Shown piece after piece: positions 22,673 through 30,698 of a DNA stretch of 41,555 nucleotides. Below the pieces are notes generated by a model. It was not told where the DNA came from. It ran no database searches and saw nothing but the letters and a program-made list of their open reading frames with translations. The stretch lies in NCBI RefSeq assembly GCF_000203975.2, contig NZ_AFCF02000010.1:1-41555 (forward strand). The letters run 5' to 3'. Source of the stretch: Leisingera sp. ANG1 (GTDB taxonomy: Bacteria > Pseudomonadota > Alphaproteobacteria > Rhodobacterales > Rhodobacteraceae). Position 1 is the first letter of the stretch. Each line of letters starts with the position of its first letter. A program made the position numbers and the translations under genes.

Positions 22673-23575
22673 ATGAAGAAACTGATTGCTGCCGTTCTGG
22701 CAACCACCGCGCTGACTGCCCCTGTTGCGGCAGAAGAGATCAAGGAATTCCGCATCGGCATCCTGGGCGGCGAGAACGCTCAGGACCGTCTGAGCAAGCA
22801 GGAATGCCTGCGTGAACAGACCGAGGAATTGCTGGGCGTTGAAACCAAGCTGTTTGCGCCTGCCGACTATAACGGCGTGATCCAGGGTCTGCTGGGCGGC
22901 ACCATCGACATGGCCTGGCTGGGCGCGTCCGGTTATGCCAAGACCTACCTGTCCGACCCCGAAGCGGTTGAGCCGGTGCTGGTCAAGGTGAACACCGATG
23001 GCAGCTATGGCTATTACTCCATTGGCTTTGCCCGCAAAGACAGCGGTGTTGCATCCCTGGAAGACCTGAAAGGCAAGACTTTCGGCTTTGGCGACCCGAA
23101 CTCCACCTCCGGCTACCTGATCCCGTCGATCGAAATTCCGCAGGTGACTGGCGCGACCATGGACTCCGGCGATTATTTTGGTGAAGTGAAATTCACCGGC
23201 GGTCACGAGCAGACCATTGTGGCCGTAGCAAACGGCGACGTGGATGGCGGCGTCAGCTGGGCAGACGGCCTGGGCGAATGGGAAGACGGCTACAATTCGG
23301 GCGCGCTGCGCCGCGCCGTGGATGCCGGCCTGGTCGATATGAACGACATGGTGGAAATCTGGAAATCGGCGCCGATCCCGGAGGGCCCGTTTGTTCTGCG
23401 CACCGAACTGCCCGAAGATGTGAAGGTCAAAATGACCGGATTGCTGGCCTCGATGAACTCTATCGACCCGGACTGCATGTATAACGTGCTGGGCGGCGAA
23501 TCCAAAGGTCTGATGCCGATCACCCATGACGCTTACGAAGTGATCATCGAGGCCCGCAAGCTGAAGTCCCAGTAA
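22673..23575 (+). CDS. phnD: phosphonate ABC transporter periplasmic binding protein
   Basis: A 300-residue periplasmic protein that binds an alkyl- or aminoalkylphosphonate for the PhnCEE importer. The signal peptide is residues 1-20 (MKKLIAAVLATTALTAPVAA). PhnD-family segments are RIGILGGENAQDRL, GVETKLFAPADYNGVIQGLL, IDMAWLGASGYA, SYGYYSIGFARKDSG and FGFGDPNSTSGYLIPS, the last being the phosphonate-contacting loop. It lies 64 nt behind phnC and is followed by an 11-bp hairpin before phnE. Exact ligand preference (2-aminoethylphosphonate, methylphosphonate or other) is not readable. Confidence 0.94.
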   Translation: MKKLIAAVLATTALTAPVAAEEIKEFRIGILGGENAQDRLSKQECLREQTEELLGVETKLFAPADYNGVIQGLLGGTIDMAWLGASGYAKTYLSDPEAVEPVLVKVNTDGSYGYYSIGFARKDSGVASLEDLKGKTFGFGDPNSTSGYLIPSIEIPQVTGATMDSGDYFGEVKFTGGHEQTIVAVANGDVDGGVSWADGLGEWEDGYNSGALRRAVDAGLVDMNDMVEIWKSAPIPEGPFVLRTELPEDVKVKMTGLLASMNSIDPDCMYNVLGGESKGLMPITHDAYEVIIEARKLKSQ

Positions 23576-23605
23576 TTTCAGCCCAGCACTTATTTAGTTG
23601 TGCTC

Positions 23606-23638
23606 TGCGGGGTTCCGGGCCGGTCTTGGAGCCCCGCA
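23606..23638 (+). terminator. hairpin between phnD and the first phnE
   Basis: TGCGGGGTTCC (23606-23616) pairs with GGAGCCCCGCA (23628-23638): an 11-bp stem with one G-U pair and an 11-nt loop, 31 nt behind the phnD stop, followed by ATTT. It probably lowers read-through or protects the phnD message so that the binding protein exceeds the permease. Confidence 0.55.
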
Positions 23639-23690
23639 ATTTCCTGGATGGACCCAGTAACACCCATCCCTAGAAGATCAGGATCCCCAA

Positions 23691-24560
23691 ATGGCAGATT
23701 TGACAGCCGCCCGGCCGGGCATCGAGGACATCCGGCAGCACTACACCGCCCATACCCAGCGCAAGCGGCTCTATGGCGGTATTCTTCTGGCGGTTTTTGT
23801 GGCGCTAATGGTGTCTGGATTCCGCACAGCGGATGCCCGTAACGCAGGCTCCTTTGCTGACGGGTTCACCCGCATTTTCGACTATCCTGCCGAAGTTCTC
23901 GCGGAGGCCGCCGAAAAGGCGGCGCAACTGCCGGGCCATGTGGTGCATTTCTTTCCGGCGCTGGTGGAGACATTGAACATCGCCGCCGCTTCGACCCTGG
24001 TGGGGGCCGTGTTCGGCACACTGCTGTCGCTGCTGGCGACCCGCGGCATGGCGCCTTGGCCCGCGCTTATCCCGCTGTTCCGCCGCATCAGCGATGTCTG
24101 CCGGGCGATTCCGGAAATCGTCATTGCGCTGGTGCTGATATTTGTGCTCGGCGGCGGGCCAGTGCCTGCGATGATCGCGATTGCCATCCACACCGCCGGC
24201 GCGCTGGGCAAACTGTTTTCCGAGGTGAATGAAAACGCCTCGCTGAAACCGGTTGAAGGCCTCACCTCTGTCGGCGCCACCTGGGCCCAGCGGATGACGC
24301 TGGGGGTGATCCCGCAGGTTGGCCCGAATTATGTGAGCTACGCGCTCTTGCGCTTTGAGATCAACATCCGGGCCTCTGCCATCCTCGGCTTTGTCGGTGC
24401 GGGCGGTATCGGCTACGAGCTGAAAAACGCCATGTCCTGGGGGCAGGGGCGCTATGACGAGGCAGCCGCGATCTTCCTTCTTCTGTTTGTCACCATAGTG
24501 GCCGTTGACCAGCTGTCCGGCCTCTTGCGTGACCGCCTGACCCATGGAGCGAAGGCATGA
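23691..24560 (+). CDS. phnE: phosphonate ABC transporter permease, first copy
   Basis: A 289-residue inner-membrane permease with about six hydrophobic segments (first at 28-44, then about 95-280). The BPD-transport coupling region is seen in ISDVCRAIPEIVIALVLIF and in the EAA-type loop VEGLTSVGATWAQRMTLGVI, PQ following. LGFVGAGGIGYELKNAM is typical of PhnE. Its stop overlaps the start of the second phnE as ATGA, so the two are translationally coupled and likely form a heterodimer. Confidence 0.93.
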   Translation: MADLTAARPGIEDIRQHYTAHTQRKRLYGGILLAVFVALMVSGFRTADARNAGSFADGFTRIFDYPAEVLAEAAEKAAQLPGHVVHFFPALVETLNIAAASTLVGAVFGTLLSLLATRGMAPWPALIPLFRRISDVCRAIPEIVIALVLIFVLGGGPVPAMIAIAIHTAGALGKLFSEVNENASLKPVEGLTSVGATWAQRMTLGVIPQVGPNYVSYALLRFEINIRASAILGFVGAGGIGYELKNAMSWGQGRYDEAAAIFLLLFVTIVAVDQLSGLLRDRLTHGAKA

Positions 24561-25930
24561 CCACTTTTGACACCACCCTTACTTCGGCTGACCTGAAGTC
24601 AGACATCTCGCGGCTGTTCCTGAAGAAGCGGTTGATGAATTTTGCCCTGCCCGCCGCGGTGCTGGCCTATCTTGCCTATGTCTTTGTGATCTTCGACATG
24701 CCGGGGCTGTGGGAGCGTGCCAGCCTGGACAACGCCACGACCCTGGTCAGCGACAGCTACAGCTACAAGACCCATGTCACCCGAGACAACCGCAGCGGTG
24801 AGGTGTCGGTGGCCATCGAGGGCGAGCGCAAGGGCGCCTATCCCGACGGCATGTCACCGGACTGGGTGGCCCTGGGCGAGACCACTGTGATTGATCTGGA
24901 GGCTGGGCATAAGGTCACCTTCGGCCCGGAGACCATCGCATATGAAATCCCCGGCTATGGCACAGTGCGCGCCACGCCGAGCCGCAGCGCGGGCGTGCAA
25001 GCGGAACTGCCTGCCGGTGATGTGCCGGAGTGGATCAGTGTTTCGAAGAACCGCCTGGCCGTCACCACGGAGGCGGGCCGCCTGACCGTGACCCGCAACC
25101 GGGCGGAAGTTTTCCGCTATTTCGCGGGGTGGGAGCTGTTCTTCTTTACCCTCGACAGCCCGTACTACGGCATGGGCGCAGGGGAGCTGGTGCAGCGGGC
25201 TGCCACTGGCGAGGCTGGCGCAATCTTCCAGGAGTTCTGGACCAATAAGATGTGGCGCCACCAGGATGTGGCCTGGGCCATTGCTGAGACCCTGCTGATG
25301 GCCTTCCTCGGCAGCATCGGTGCAGGCATCATCGCGCTTCCTCTGGCCTTTCTGGCGACCCGGAATTTCATGCCCTTGCGCAGCGTCCGCTTTGCCATGC
25401 GCCGCGTGTTCGATTTCGTGCGCGGCGTCGACTCGCTGATCTGGACAGTGGTGCTGGCGCGGGCCTTTGGCCCCGGGCCGCTGACCGGCGCGCTGGCGAT
25501 TCTGGTGACGGACACTGGCACCTTCGGTAAGATCTTCTCCGAGGCGCTGGAGAACGTTGACCAGAAGCAGATCGAGGGCGTGGCTTCAACCGGAGCCAAG
25601 CCGGTGCAGCGCTACCGCTTCGGGGTGATCCCGCAGATCACGCCGGTTCTGCTGAGCCAGCTCCTTTATTTTCTCGAGTCGAACACACGGTCAGCCACCA
25701 TCATCGGCGCTATCACCGGCGGCGGCATCGGCCTGTTGCTGACCCAGGCGATCATCACCCAGAAGGACTGGGAGGAAGTGGCCTATTACATTACCTTGAT
25801 CATCCTGATGGTGATGCTGATGGACTGGTTCTCCGGCTGGCTGCGGCGCCGCCTGATCAAGGGCGAGGGCGGCAAGGCCAAGCGCAAGCCGCGGAAGCCG
25901 GAAGAGGGCGGGGCGTTCCTGCTGCCCTGA
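24557..25930 (+). CDS. phnE: phosphonate ABC transporter permease, second copy with large periplasmic insertion
   Basis: A 457-residue permease, far longer than the usual 260-290. After a first membrane segment (about 29-48) come roughly 150 soluble, strand-rich residues (50-200, including EVSVAIEGERKGAYPDG and GYGTVRATPSRSAG), then the normal permease core with DFVRGVDSLIWTVVLARAFG, the EAA-type loop IEGVASTGAKPVQRYRFGVI and AITGGGIGLLLTQAI. The extra part would lie in the periplasm and could help dock PhnD. The C-terminus is basic (KGEGGKAKRKPRKPEEGG). It forms the heteromeric channel with the first phnE. Confidence 0.92.
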   Translation: MTTFDTTLTSADLKSDISRLFLKKRLMNFALPAAVLAYLAYVFVIFDMPGLWERASLDNATTLVSDSYSYKTHVTRDNRSGEVSVAIEGERKGAYPDGMSPDWVALGETTVIDLEAGHKVTFGPETIAYEIPGYGTVRATPSRSAGVQAELPAGDVPEWISVSKNRLAVTTEAGRLTVTRNRAEVFRYFAGWELFFFTLDSPYYGMGAGELVQRAATGEAGAIFQEFWTNKMWRHQDVAWAIAETLLMAFLGSIGAGIIALPLAFLATRNFMPLRSVRFAMRRVFDFVRGVDSLIWTVVLARAFGPGPLTGALAILVTDTGTFGKIFSEALENVDQKQIEGVASTGAKPVQRYRFGVIPQITPVLLSQLLYFLESNTRSATIIGAITGGGIGLLLTQAIITQKDWEEVAYYITLIILMVMLMDWFSGWLRRRLIKGEGGKAKRKPRKPEEGGAFLLP

Positions 25931-25961
25931 CCTTGCCCCGGCTTGCTGAGGAGGACTGACA

Positions 25962-26576
25962 ATGCCCCGGTTGAAGGCCGAAGAACCGTTCATCCACCCT
26001 GATTGCACGATCACTGGCAGCCGTTTCGGTGCCTATGTCGAAATCGGCGCCGGCTGCCGGGTGGCGAACGCAGTGGTCGGCGACTACAGCTATTGCGACC
26101 GGATCTGTGACATTGCCAACGCAGAGATCGGCAGGTTTGCCAATATTGCCAGCTTTGTGCGGATCGGCGCCTCCGACCATCCGATGGAGAAAGCGTCTCT
26201 GCACCACTTCCTCTACCGGTCGGCAAGCTACTGGGATGATGCGGAGGATGACGCGGAGTGGTTTGACCGCCGCGCCGGGCGAACTGCCTGCATCGGCCAT
26301 GACACCTGGATCGGCCATGGGGCAATGATCAAGCCTGAGGTGACCATCGGGCATGGCGCTGTCGTGGCCTCAGGCGCGATTGTGACCAAGGACGTGGCAC
26401 CCTACACCATTGTTGGCGGGAATACCGCCAAAGTGATCCGCCGGCGGTACCCTGAGGCGGTTGCCGGGCAGATGCTGGACCTGGCGTGGTGGGACTGGGA
26501 CCACGAGGCCTTGCGGACCGCGCTGCCGGACTTCCGTAGCTTGAGGGCCGAAGAGTTCCTGGAGAAGTATTCCTGA
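25962..26576 (+). CDS. hexapeptide-repeat acetyltransferase of the phosphonate-associated family
   Basis: A 204-residue left-handed beta-helix acyltransferase. Hexapeptide repeats run through residues 10-60 ([20 protein letters not shown]) and 105-145 ([20 protein letters not shown]), with the end [20 protein letters not shown] and RRRY as in CatB/NodL-type enzymes; the catalytic-type His lies in [16 protein letters not shown]. Members of this group accompany phn operons and are thought to acetylate aminoalkylphosphonates or related intermediates. It starts 31 nt behind phnE with GAGGAGG as ribosome site and is the last gene before a strong terminator. The acceptor is not proven. Confidence 0.88.
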   Translation: MPRLKAEEPFIHPDCTITGSRFGAYVEIGAGCRVANAVVGDYSYCDRICDIANAEIGRFANIASFVRIGASDHPMEKASLHHFLYRSASYWDDAEDDAEWFDRRAGRTACIGHDTWIGHGAMIKPEVTIGHGAVVASGAIVTKDVAPYTIVGGNTAKVIRRRYPEAVAGQMLDLAWWDWDHEALRTALPDFRSLRAEEFLEKYS

Positions 26577-26632
26577 TTCCGCAGGCGGGCAGCTACCGCC
26601 TGTTCCAGCACATTCCCAGAACGTGCGTCACA

Positions 26633-26658
26633 GTTGGGCGTGGCGCCGCTGCGCGGCG
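26633..26658 (+). repeat. 3' hairpin element (GTTGGGC family), copy 3
   Basis: GTTGGGC (26633-26639) followed by CGCCGC/GCGGCG (26644-26649 and 26653-26658), 57 nt behind the acetyltransferase stop in sense orientation. It sits directly before the intrinsic terminator of the phn operon. The weaker CAGGCGG/CCGCCTG stem at 26582-26602 lies nearer the stop codon. Confidence 0.55.
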
Positions 26659-26660
26659 AC

Positions 26661-26704
26661 GCGCTTCAGGGGCAGGTTTGCCCTGAAGCGCTTTTTCTAT
26701 TTTT
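26661..26704 (+). terminator. intrinsic terminator of the phn operon
   Basis: GCGCTTCAGGGGCA pairs with TGCCCTGAAGCGC (one bulged G) around a GGTT loop, followed by TTTTTCTATTTTT. This is the clearest rho-independent terminator in the window, 85 nt behind the acetyltransferase stop. Confidence 0.88.
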
Positions 26705-26782
26705 GGTCTGCCAGCCCCGCCTCAAGGGTAAACGGCGCAGCGCGCCGCCGCCTTGCGATCCATGGCCCGGGGCTGTCAGGGG

Positions 26783-27853
26783 TCAGGCGGCGCCTGCGTC
26801 GACCAGTTGGGTGGCGATGTCGAGGAACACCTTGGCCTGGGGGCTGCCGGGCTTGGCTGCCACGATGGGCGTGCCGTTGTCACCAGCCAGCCGCACGTCC
26901 AGATGCAGCGGTACCTCGCCCAGCAGCGGCACGTTCAGCTTTTGCGCCTCAAGTGCGACGCCGCCGTGACCGAAGACATGTTCTTCATGCCCGCAGTTGG
27001 AGCAGATGTGGATGGACATGTTCTCGATCATGCCCAGTACAGGCACGTTCATTTTGCGGAACATGTCGATGCCCTTGCGCGCGTCGATCAGCGCCACATC
27101 CTGAGGGGTGGAGACCACGATGGCACCGTCCACATGGGTCTTCTGCGCCAGCGTCATCTGCACATCGCCGGTTCCCGGCGGCAGGTCGACGATCAGCACG
27201 TCCAACTCGCCCCATTGCACCTGCAGGAGCATCTGCTGCAGCGCGCCCATCAGCATCGGCCCGCGCCAGATCACCGCCTGGTCCTCGCCGGTCATCAGTC
27301 CCATCGACATCATTGTGACCCCATGGTTGCGCAGCGGCAGGATGGTCTTGCCGTCGGGGCTGGCGGGGCGGCCGCTGACCCCCAGCATTTTGGGCTGCGA
27401 GGGGCCATAGACGTCGGCATCCAGCAGGCCCACTTTGCGCCCTTGCATTGCCAGCGCGCAGGCGAGATTGGCGGAAACGGTGGACTTGCCAACGCCGCCC
27501 TTGCCCGAGGCCACGGCGAGGACCCGGGCCACGCCGGGCACCTTCTGCGGCGCCTGCTGCTGCGGCTGGGCTGCTTTCTTCGGTTTCAGGTCCGGCGGTG
27601 CCTTTTCCGAATGGGCGGTGAGCATCGCAGAGACCTTCTCAACCCCCGGCAGCGCCGCCACTGCCGCATCAGCCTTATCGCGCACCGGACCGTAGGCGTC
27701 AGCCTTGCCGGGATCGATTTCCAGCACAAAGCGGACGGTGCTGGCTTCGACAGTGACGGCACGGGCAATGCCTGCGCTGACGATGTCGCTGCCGCTAACG
27801 GGGTCGGTGATGGTCTTGAGCGCCTCAAGGACGGTTTCACGGGTGACGGTCAC
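26783..27853 (-). CDS. apbC: Mrp/ApbC/NBP35-type iron-sulfur carrier P-loop ATPase
   Basis: A 356-residue cytoplasmic protein that binds and passes on 4Fe-4S clusters. Residues 1-80 are an MIP18/DUF59 domain (VLEALKTITDPVSGSDIVSAG); after an Ala/Pro/Gln linker (82-105) comes the Mrp ATPase with deviant Walker A ASGKGGVGKST, LLDADVYGPSQPKMLGV, LIVDLPPGTGDVQMTLAQ and STPQDVALIDARKGIDMF. The bridging-cluster motif CSNCG is present. Length and order are normal for alphaproteobacteria. It is a single gene, convergent with the phn operon. Confidence 0.94.
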   Translation of the reverse strand: MTVTRETVLEALKTITDPVSGSDIVSAGIARAVTVEASTVRFVLEIDPGKADAYGPVRDKADAAVAALPGVEKVSAMLTAHSEKAPPDLKPKKAAQPQQQAPQKVPGVARVLAVASGKGGVGKSTVSANLACALAMQGRKVGLLDADVYGPSQPKMLGVSGRPASPDGKTILPLRNHGVTMMSMGLMTGEDQAVIWRGPMLMGALQQMLLQVQWGELDVLIVDLPPGTGDVQMTLAQKTHVDGAIVVSTPQDVALIDARKGIDMFRKMNVPVLGMIENMSIHICSNCGHEEHVFGHGGVALEAQKLNVPLLGEVPLHLDVRLAGDNGTPIVAAKPGSPQAKVFLDIATQLVDAGAA

Positions 27854-28012
27854 GCCGGTCTCCTGTAGCTGGTCATGTCTTGCGCCTGTTCTGGCGCAAT
27901 TCGGCTGGTCTTGCCAGCCATACCCGGGCAGGAGTTTGATTTAGCGCATCCTGGAGTCAGCTTTTTTGTGGGCTGGCCTTGTTCAAGACCGGACACTTGT
28001 CGGCAAACGCCG

Positions 28013-28066
28013 CAGCGCCGCGCGTCAGCGCGGCGCTGGGCCCAACGGGAGGAGGCCCATCGGGCC
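28013..28066 (-). repeat. 3' hairpin element (GTTGGGC family), copy 4
   Basis: On the minus strand, 40 nt behind the gap stop: CCGTTGGGCCC, then CAGCGCCGCGC/GCGCGGCGCTG (28013-28023 and 28028-28038, perfect 11-bp arms, 4-nt loop). A small accessory hairpin GGCCC-ATC-GGGCC (28054-28066) lies between stop and core. Flanks (GCGCGG, GGGCCCAACGG, GGAGG) closely match copy 1 at 2958 although the hairpin arms differ. Confidence 0.75.
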
Positions 28067-28088
28067 GAGGACGGGCGGGAGGATCCCG

Positions 28089-29117
28089 TCAGCTGGCTAA
28101 GGCCACCTCGGCGGCGTTCATCACCGCGCCGATGCGGCGGCCGGTGTCCACCATGCGGTTAGAGAATCCCCATTCGTTGTCATACCAGCTGACCACCCGC
28201 ACCAGCCCCTCCGCTGTGACAGCGGTTTGCGCTGCGGCAAAGCAGCTGGAATGCGGGTCGTGGTTGAAGTCGACGGAGACAAGCGGGTCATCCTCGTAGG
28301 AAAGGATGCCCTCCAGCCCATTCGTGGCAGCCGCTTTGACTGCGGCATTGACTGCTTCAACTGTGGCTGGGCGCTCCGGCACAAAGCTCAGATCCACAAC
28401 GGAAACGTTGGCAGTGGGCACCCGGATGGCAGAGCCTTCCAGGCGGCCATTCAGATGCGGCAGCACCTCCGAAATTGCCCGGGCCGCTCCGGTGGAGGTG
28501 GGGATCATTGATAACGCGGCGGCACGCGCGCGGTAGAGGTCTTTGTGGCTGGTGTCATGGGTCGGCTGGTCGCCGGTATAGGCGTGGATCGTGGTCATAT
28601 ATCCGGTCTTGATGCCAAAGGCCTCGTCGAGCACCTTGGCCAGCGGCGCCAGGCAGTTGGTGGTGCAGGAGGCGTTGGAAACGATCAAATCCTCTGCCGT
28701 CAGGTCCATGTGGTTCACACCAAAGACTACAGTCCGGTCGGCATTCTTTCCGGGGGCGGAGATCAAAACCCGCTTGGAGCCGTTTTTCAGATGCCGGGCG
28801 GCATCGTCACGAGCGGTGAACAGGCCGGTACACTCATAGGCGATGTCCACATCCTCCCAGGGAAGGTCCTCCGGGTTGCGGAAGGCGCTTAGGCGGATGC
28901 TATGAGGGCCGACGCGGATCAGATCGTCCGCCAGAAACACAGGTGTCTTCAGGCGTCCGTGCACGCTGTCGTATTTCAGCAAATGCACCAGCGTTTCCGG
29001 CGGCGACAGGTCGTTGATGGCCACGACCTCGATATCCCTGGCATCGCGTTCCAGCAGCGCCCGCAGTACCCCGCGGCCAATCCGCCCGAATCCGTTGATT
29101 GCAATTTTCAGTGTCAT
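28089..29117 (-). CDS. gap: glyceraldehyde-3-phosphate dehydrogenase
   Basis: A 342-residue enzyme that oxidises and phosphorylates glyceraldehyde 3-phosphate (NAD-type glycolytic fold). The Rossmann start IAINGFGRIGRGVLRAL, the catalytic Cys in SNASCTTNCLAPLAKV, the catalytic His in YMTTIHAYTGDQPTHD and the C-terminal WYDNEWGFSNRMVDT are intact. The frame continues upstream into the operator region, giving an Arg-Tyr repeat (RIRYRYRYRNRYRYR) that is not real protein; MTLKIAIN is the start. It is divergent from a LacI-family gene across repeated operator-like DNA, which suggests carbon-source control of this copy. A second, housekeeping gap elsewhere is likely but not visible. Confidence 0.96.
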   Translation of the reverse strand: MTLKIAINGFGRIGRGVLRALLERDARDIEVVAINDLSPPETLVHLLKYDSVHGRLKTPVFLADDLIRVGPHSIRLSAFRNPEDLPWEDVDIAYECTGLFTARDDAARHLKNGSKRVLISAPGKNADRTVVFGVNHMDLTAEDLIVSNASCTTNCLAPLAKVLDEAFGIKTGYMTTIHAYTGDQPTHDTSHKDLYRARAAALSMIPTSTGAARAISEVLPHLNGRLEGSAIRVPTANVSVVDLSFVPERPATVEAVNAAVKAAATNGLEGILSYEDDPLVSVDFNHDPHSSCFAAAQTAVTAEGLVRVVSWYDNEWGFSNRMVDTGRRIGAVMNAAEVALAS

Positions 29118-29151
29118 CTCTGATCTCCGGCTGGTGTACCGGAGTTCAATC

Positions 29152-29196
29152 CGGTAGCGATAACGGTTGCGATACCGATAGCGATAACGAATGCGA
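29152..29196. promoter_or_regulatory. direct-repeat operator region between gap and the LacI regulator
   Basis: Two 21-bp direct repeats, 24 bp apart (29152-29172 and 29176-29196), share 18 of 21 bases; the core GTAGCGATAACGG or ATAGCGATAACGA has a central CG as in LacI-family sites. A third GCGATACCG-like partial copy lies between them. They sit 35 nt upstream of gap and 65 nt upstream of the regulator, so one protein could control both. Confidence 0.6.
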
Positions 29197-29261
29197 AAAT
29201 CAAGCCCCTCGTCGGCAGAGCAGCCCTTGCGGTGGCCAGCAAACTGCAGGAGCATGGGGGG

Positions 29262-30266
29262 ATGACCAAGAAACTGCTTCTGAAAGACGTGGCCAAGCTG
29301 GCCGGTGTCAGTGAGATGACCGCGTCCCGTGCCTTGCGCGGGGCACCGGATGTATCAGCCAAGACCAAGGCGAAGATCGAGGAAATTGCCCGGACCCACG
29401 GTTATGTTCCGAACCGGATTGCCGGTTCCCTGTCCTCGCAGTCGGTCAATCTGGTGGCGGTGGTGGTGCCGTCGCTGAACAGTTTTGTTTTCCCGGAGGT
29501 GCTCTCTGGTATTTCTGCCGTCTTGAAGGACAGTCCGCTGAAGCCCGTCGTTGGCGTCTCCGGCTACGACCTTGAAGAAGAGGAAAGCGTCACCCGCGAG
29601 ATGCTCAGCTGGCGCCCTTCCGGTCTGATTGTCGCCGGGCTGGAGCACACCGAGGCAACACGCCGGATGCTGCAGCAGGCCGACTGCCCGGTGGTGGAGG
29701 TGATGGATGTTGACGGCGACCCTGTGCGCCACTGCGTCGGCATTTCGCATTTGCAGGCAGGCCGCGATATGGCAGAGCAGATCCTTGCCCGCGGCTACCG
29801 CAAGATCGGTTTCATCGGCACCAAGATGCCGCAGGATTTTCGTGCCAGGAAACGCTTTGATGGCTTCACGGACGGGCTGGCGGCGCAGGGTGTGACGCTC
29901 GGCGATACTGAGCATTACTCCGGTGAAAGCGCAATCCAAACCGGCCGCCAGCTGACGGCGCAAATGCTGGCGCGCAGACCGGATTTAGAGTGCATTTACT
30001 ATTCCAGCGATGTGATGAGCGTTGGCGGGCTGATGCATTGCCTGGCCGCGGGCCTGTCGGTGCCCGGTGATATCGCCTTGGCCGGTTTCAATAATCTTCA
30101 AATCCTGCAGGGCTTGCCGCTGCAACTGGCGACGACGGATGCCTGCCGCCATGAAATCGGTGAACGCGCGGCGCAGATCATTCTGAAATCGCGGGAGCCG
30201 GGCGGGACAGACGGGCTGGTATTCAATCGCCTGGCACCGGCAATCAGCCTGGGTGAGACGCTGTAG
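29262..30266 (+). CDS. LacI-family transcriptional regulator
   Basis: A 334-residue repressor: N-terminal LacI helix-turn-helix (about 4-26, LKDVAKLAGVSEMTASRALR), hinge helix region (NRIAGSLSSQSVNL, about 48-60) and a periplasmic-binding-protein-like sugar domain (60-334, with GLIVAGLEHT, RGYRKIGFIGTKM, IYYSSDVMSVGGL, and DIALAGFNNLQI). It most resembles gluconate-type GntR LacI proteins. I use the ATG at 29262 with GCAGGAG upstream, not the earlier GTG at 29232. It is divergent from gap and is the likely binder of the repeats between them. Effector unknown, probably a sugar acid or sugar phosphate. Confidence 0.92.
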   Translation: MTKKLLLKDVAKLAGVSEMTASRALRGAPDVSAKTKAKIEEIARTHGYVPNRIAGSLSSQSVNLVAVVVPSLNSFVFPEVLSGISAVLKDSPLKPVVGVSGYDLEEEESVTREMLSWRPSGLIVAGLEHTEATRRMLQQADCPVVEVMDVDGDPVRHCVGISHLQAGRDMAEQILARGYRKIGFIGTKMPQDFRARKRFDGFTDGLAAQGVTLGDTEHYSGESAIQTGRQLTAQMLARRPDLECIYYSSDVMSVGGLMHCLAAGLSVPGDIALAGFNNLQILQGLPLQLATTDACRHEIGERAAQIILKSREPGGTDGLVFNRLAPAISLGETL

Positions 30267-30413
30267 TCAACCGCCGGAATCATAAGCATTTCCTTCGGAA
30301 GGGTGCGGGCCTGCCGGGCCGCCCGGCGATTTTTCTAGCTTTACCGGCCGCCCCGAGGCAACCTGAGAACATGGTTCCAGTGCAGCACGGGTCAGCCCGC
30401 TAAAGGAGTGCAG

Positions 30414-30629
30414 ATGCCTAAGTACAACGACATGTTCGAGCTTTCGGTCGAAGATATGGACCTGATTGAAACCTCGTTGCGCCACACGCGGGATGCATTA
30501 TCTGAAGCGCATCCCGCAGCGGGCAGCGCAGATGCGGAAACCCTGCGCCGGGTTCATGCCCTGCTGGGGCAACTGCATAACCAAAAGATATTCTATTACC
30601 CGAAGGACAAGGTTTATGTCAGCGGGTGA
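30414..30629 (+). CDS. small hypothetical protein, conserved-looking
   Basis: A 71-residue acidic N-terminal, helical-looking protein (MPKYNDMFELSVEDMDLIET, later LRRVHALLGQLHNQKIFYYP). It has a very good ribosome site (AAAGGAG, 5 nt before the ATG), good codon use and its own 150-bp upstream region, so I believe it is real. No domain is recognised and there is no signal peptide or membrane segment. It ends just before a terminator shared with the convergent alcohol dehydrogenase. Function unknown. Confidence 0.75.
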   Translation: MPKYNDMFELSVEDMDLIETSLRHTRDALSEAHPAAGSADAETLRRVHALLGQLHNQKIFYYPKDKVYVSG

Positions 30630-30639
30630 AGCCTCTGCC

Positions 30640-30674
30640 AAAAGAAAAAGCGCTCCCCGCGGGACGGAGAGCGC
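30640..30674 (-). terminator. terminator of the locus B operon, shared gap of convergent genes
   Basis: On the minus strand GCGCTC (30674-30669) pairs with GAGCGC (30655-30650) around a GC-rich loop, followed by TTTTTCTTTT. It lies 25 nt behind the alcohol dehydrogenase stop and is a convincing intrinsic terminator for that direction. Confidence 0.8.
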
Positions 30675-30698
30675 CGTAGCCTGTGATATGGCTTAAGT

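Noticed and set aside
29118-29255. N-terminal extension of gap with an Arg-Tyr repeat
   Set aside because: It is the translation of the GCGATA-type operator repeats; the family-like start MTLKIAIN lies downstream.
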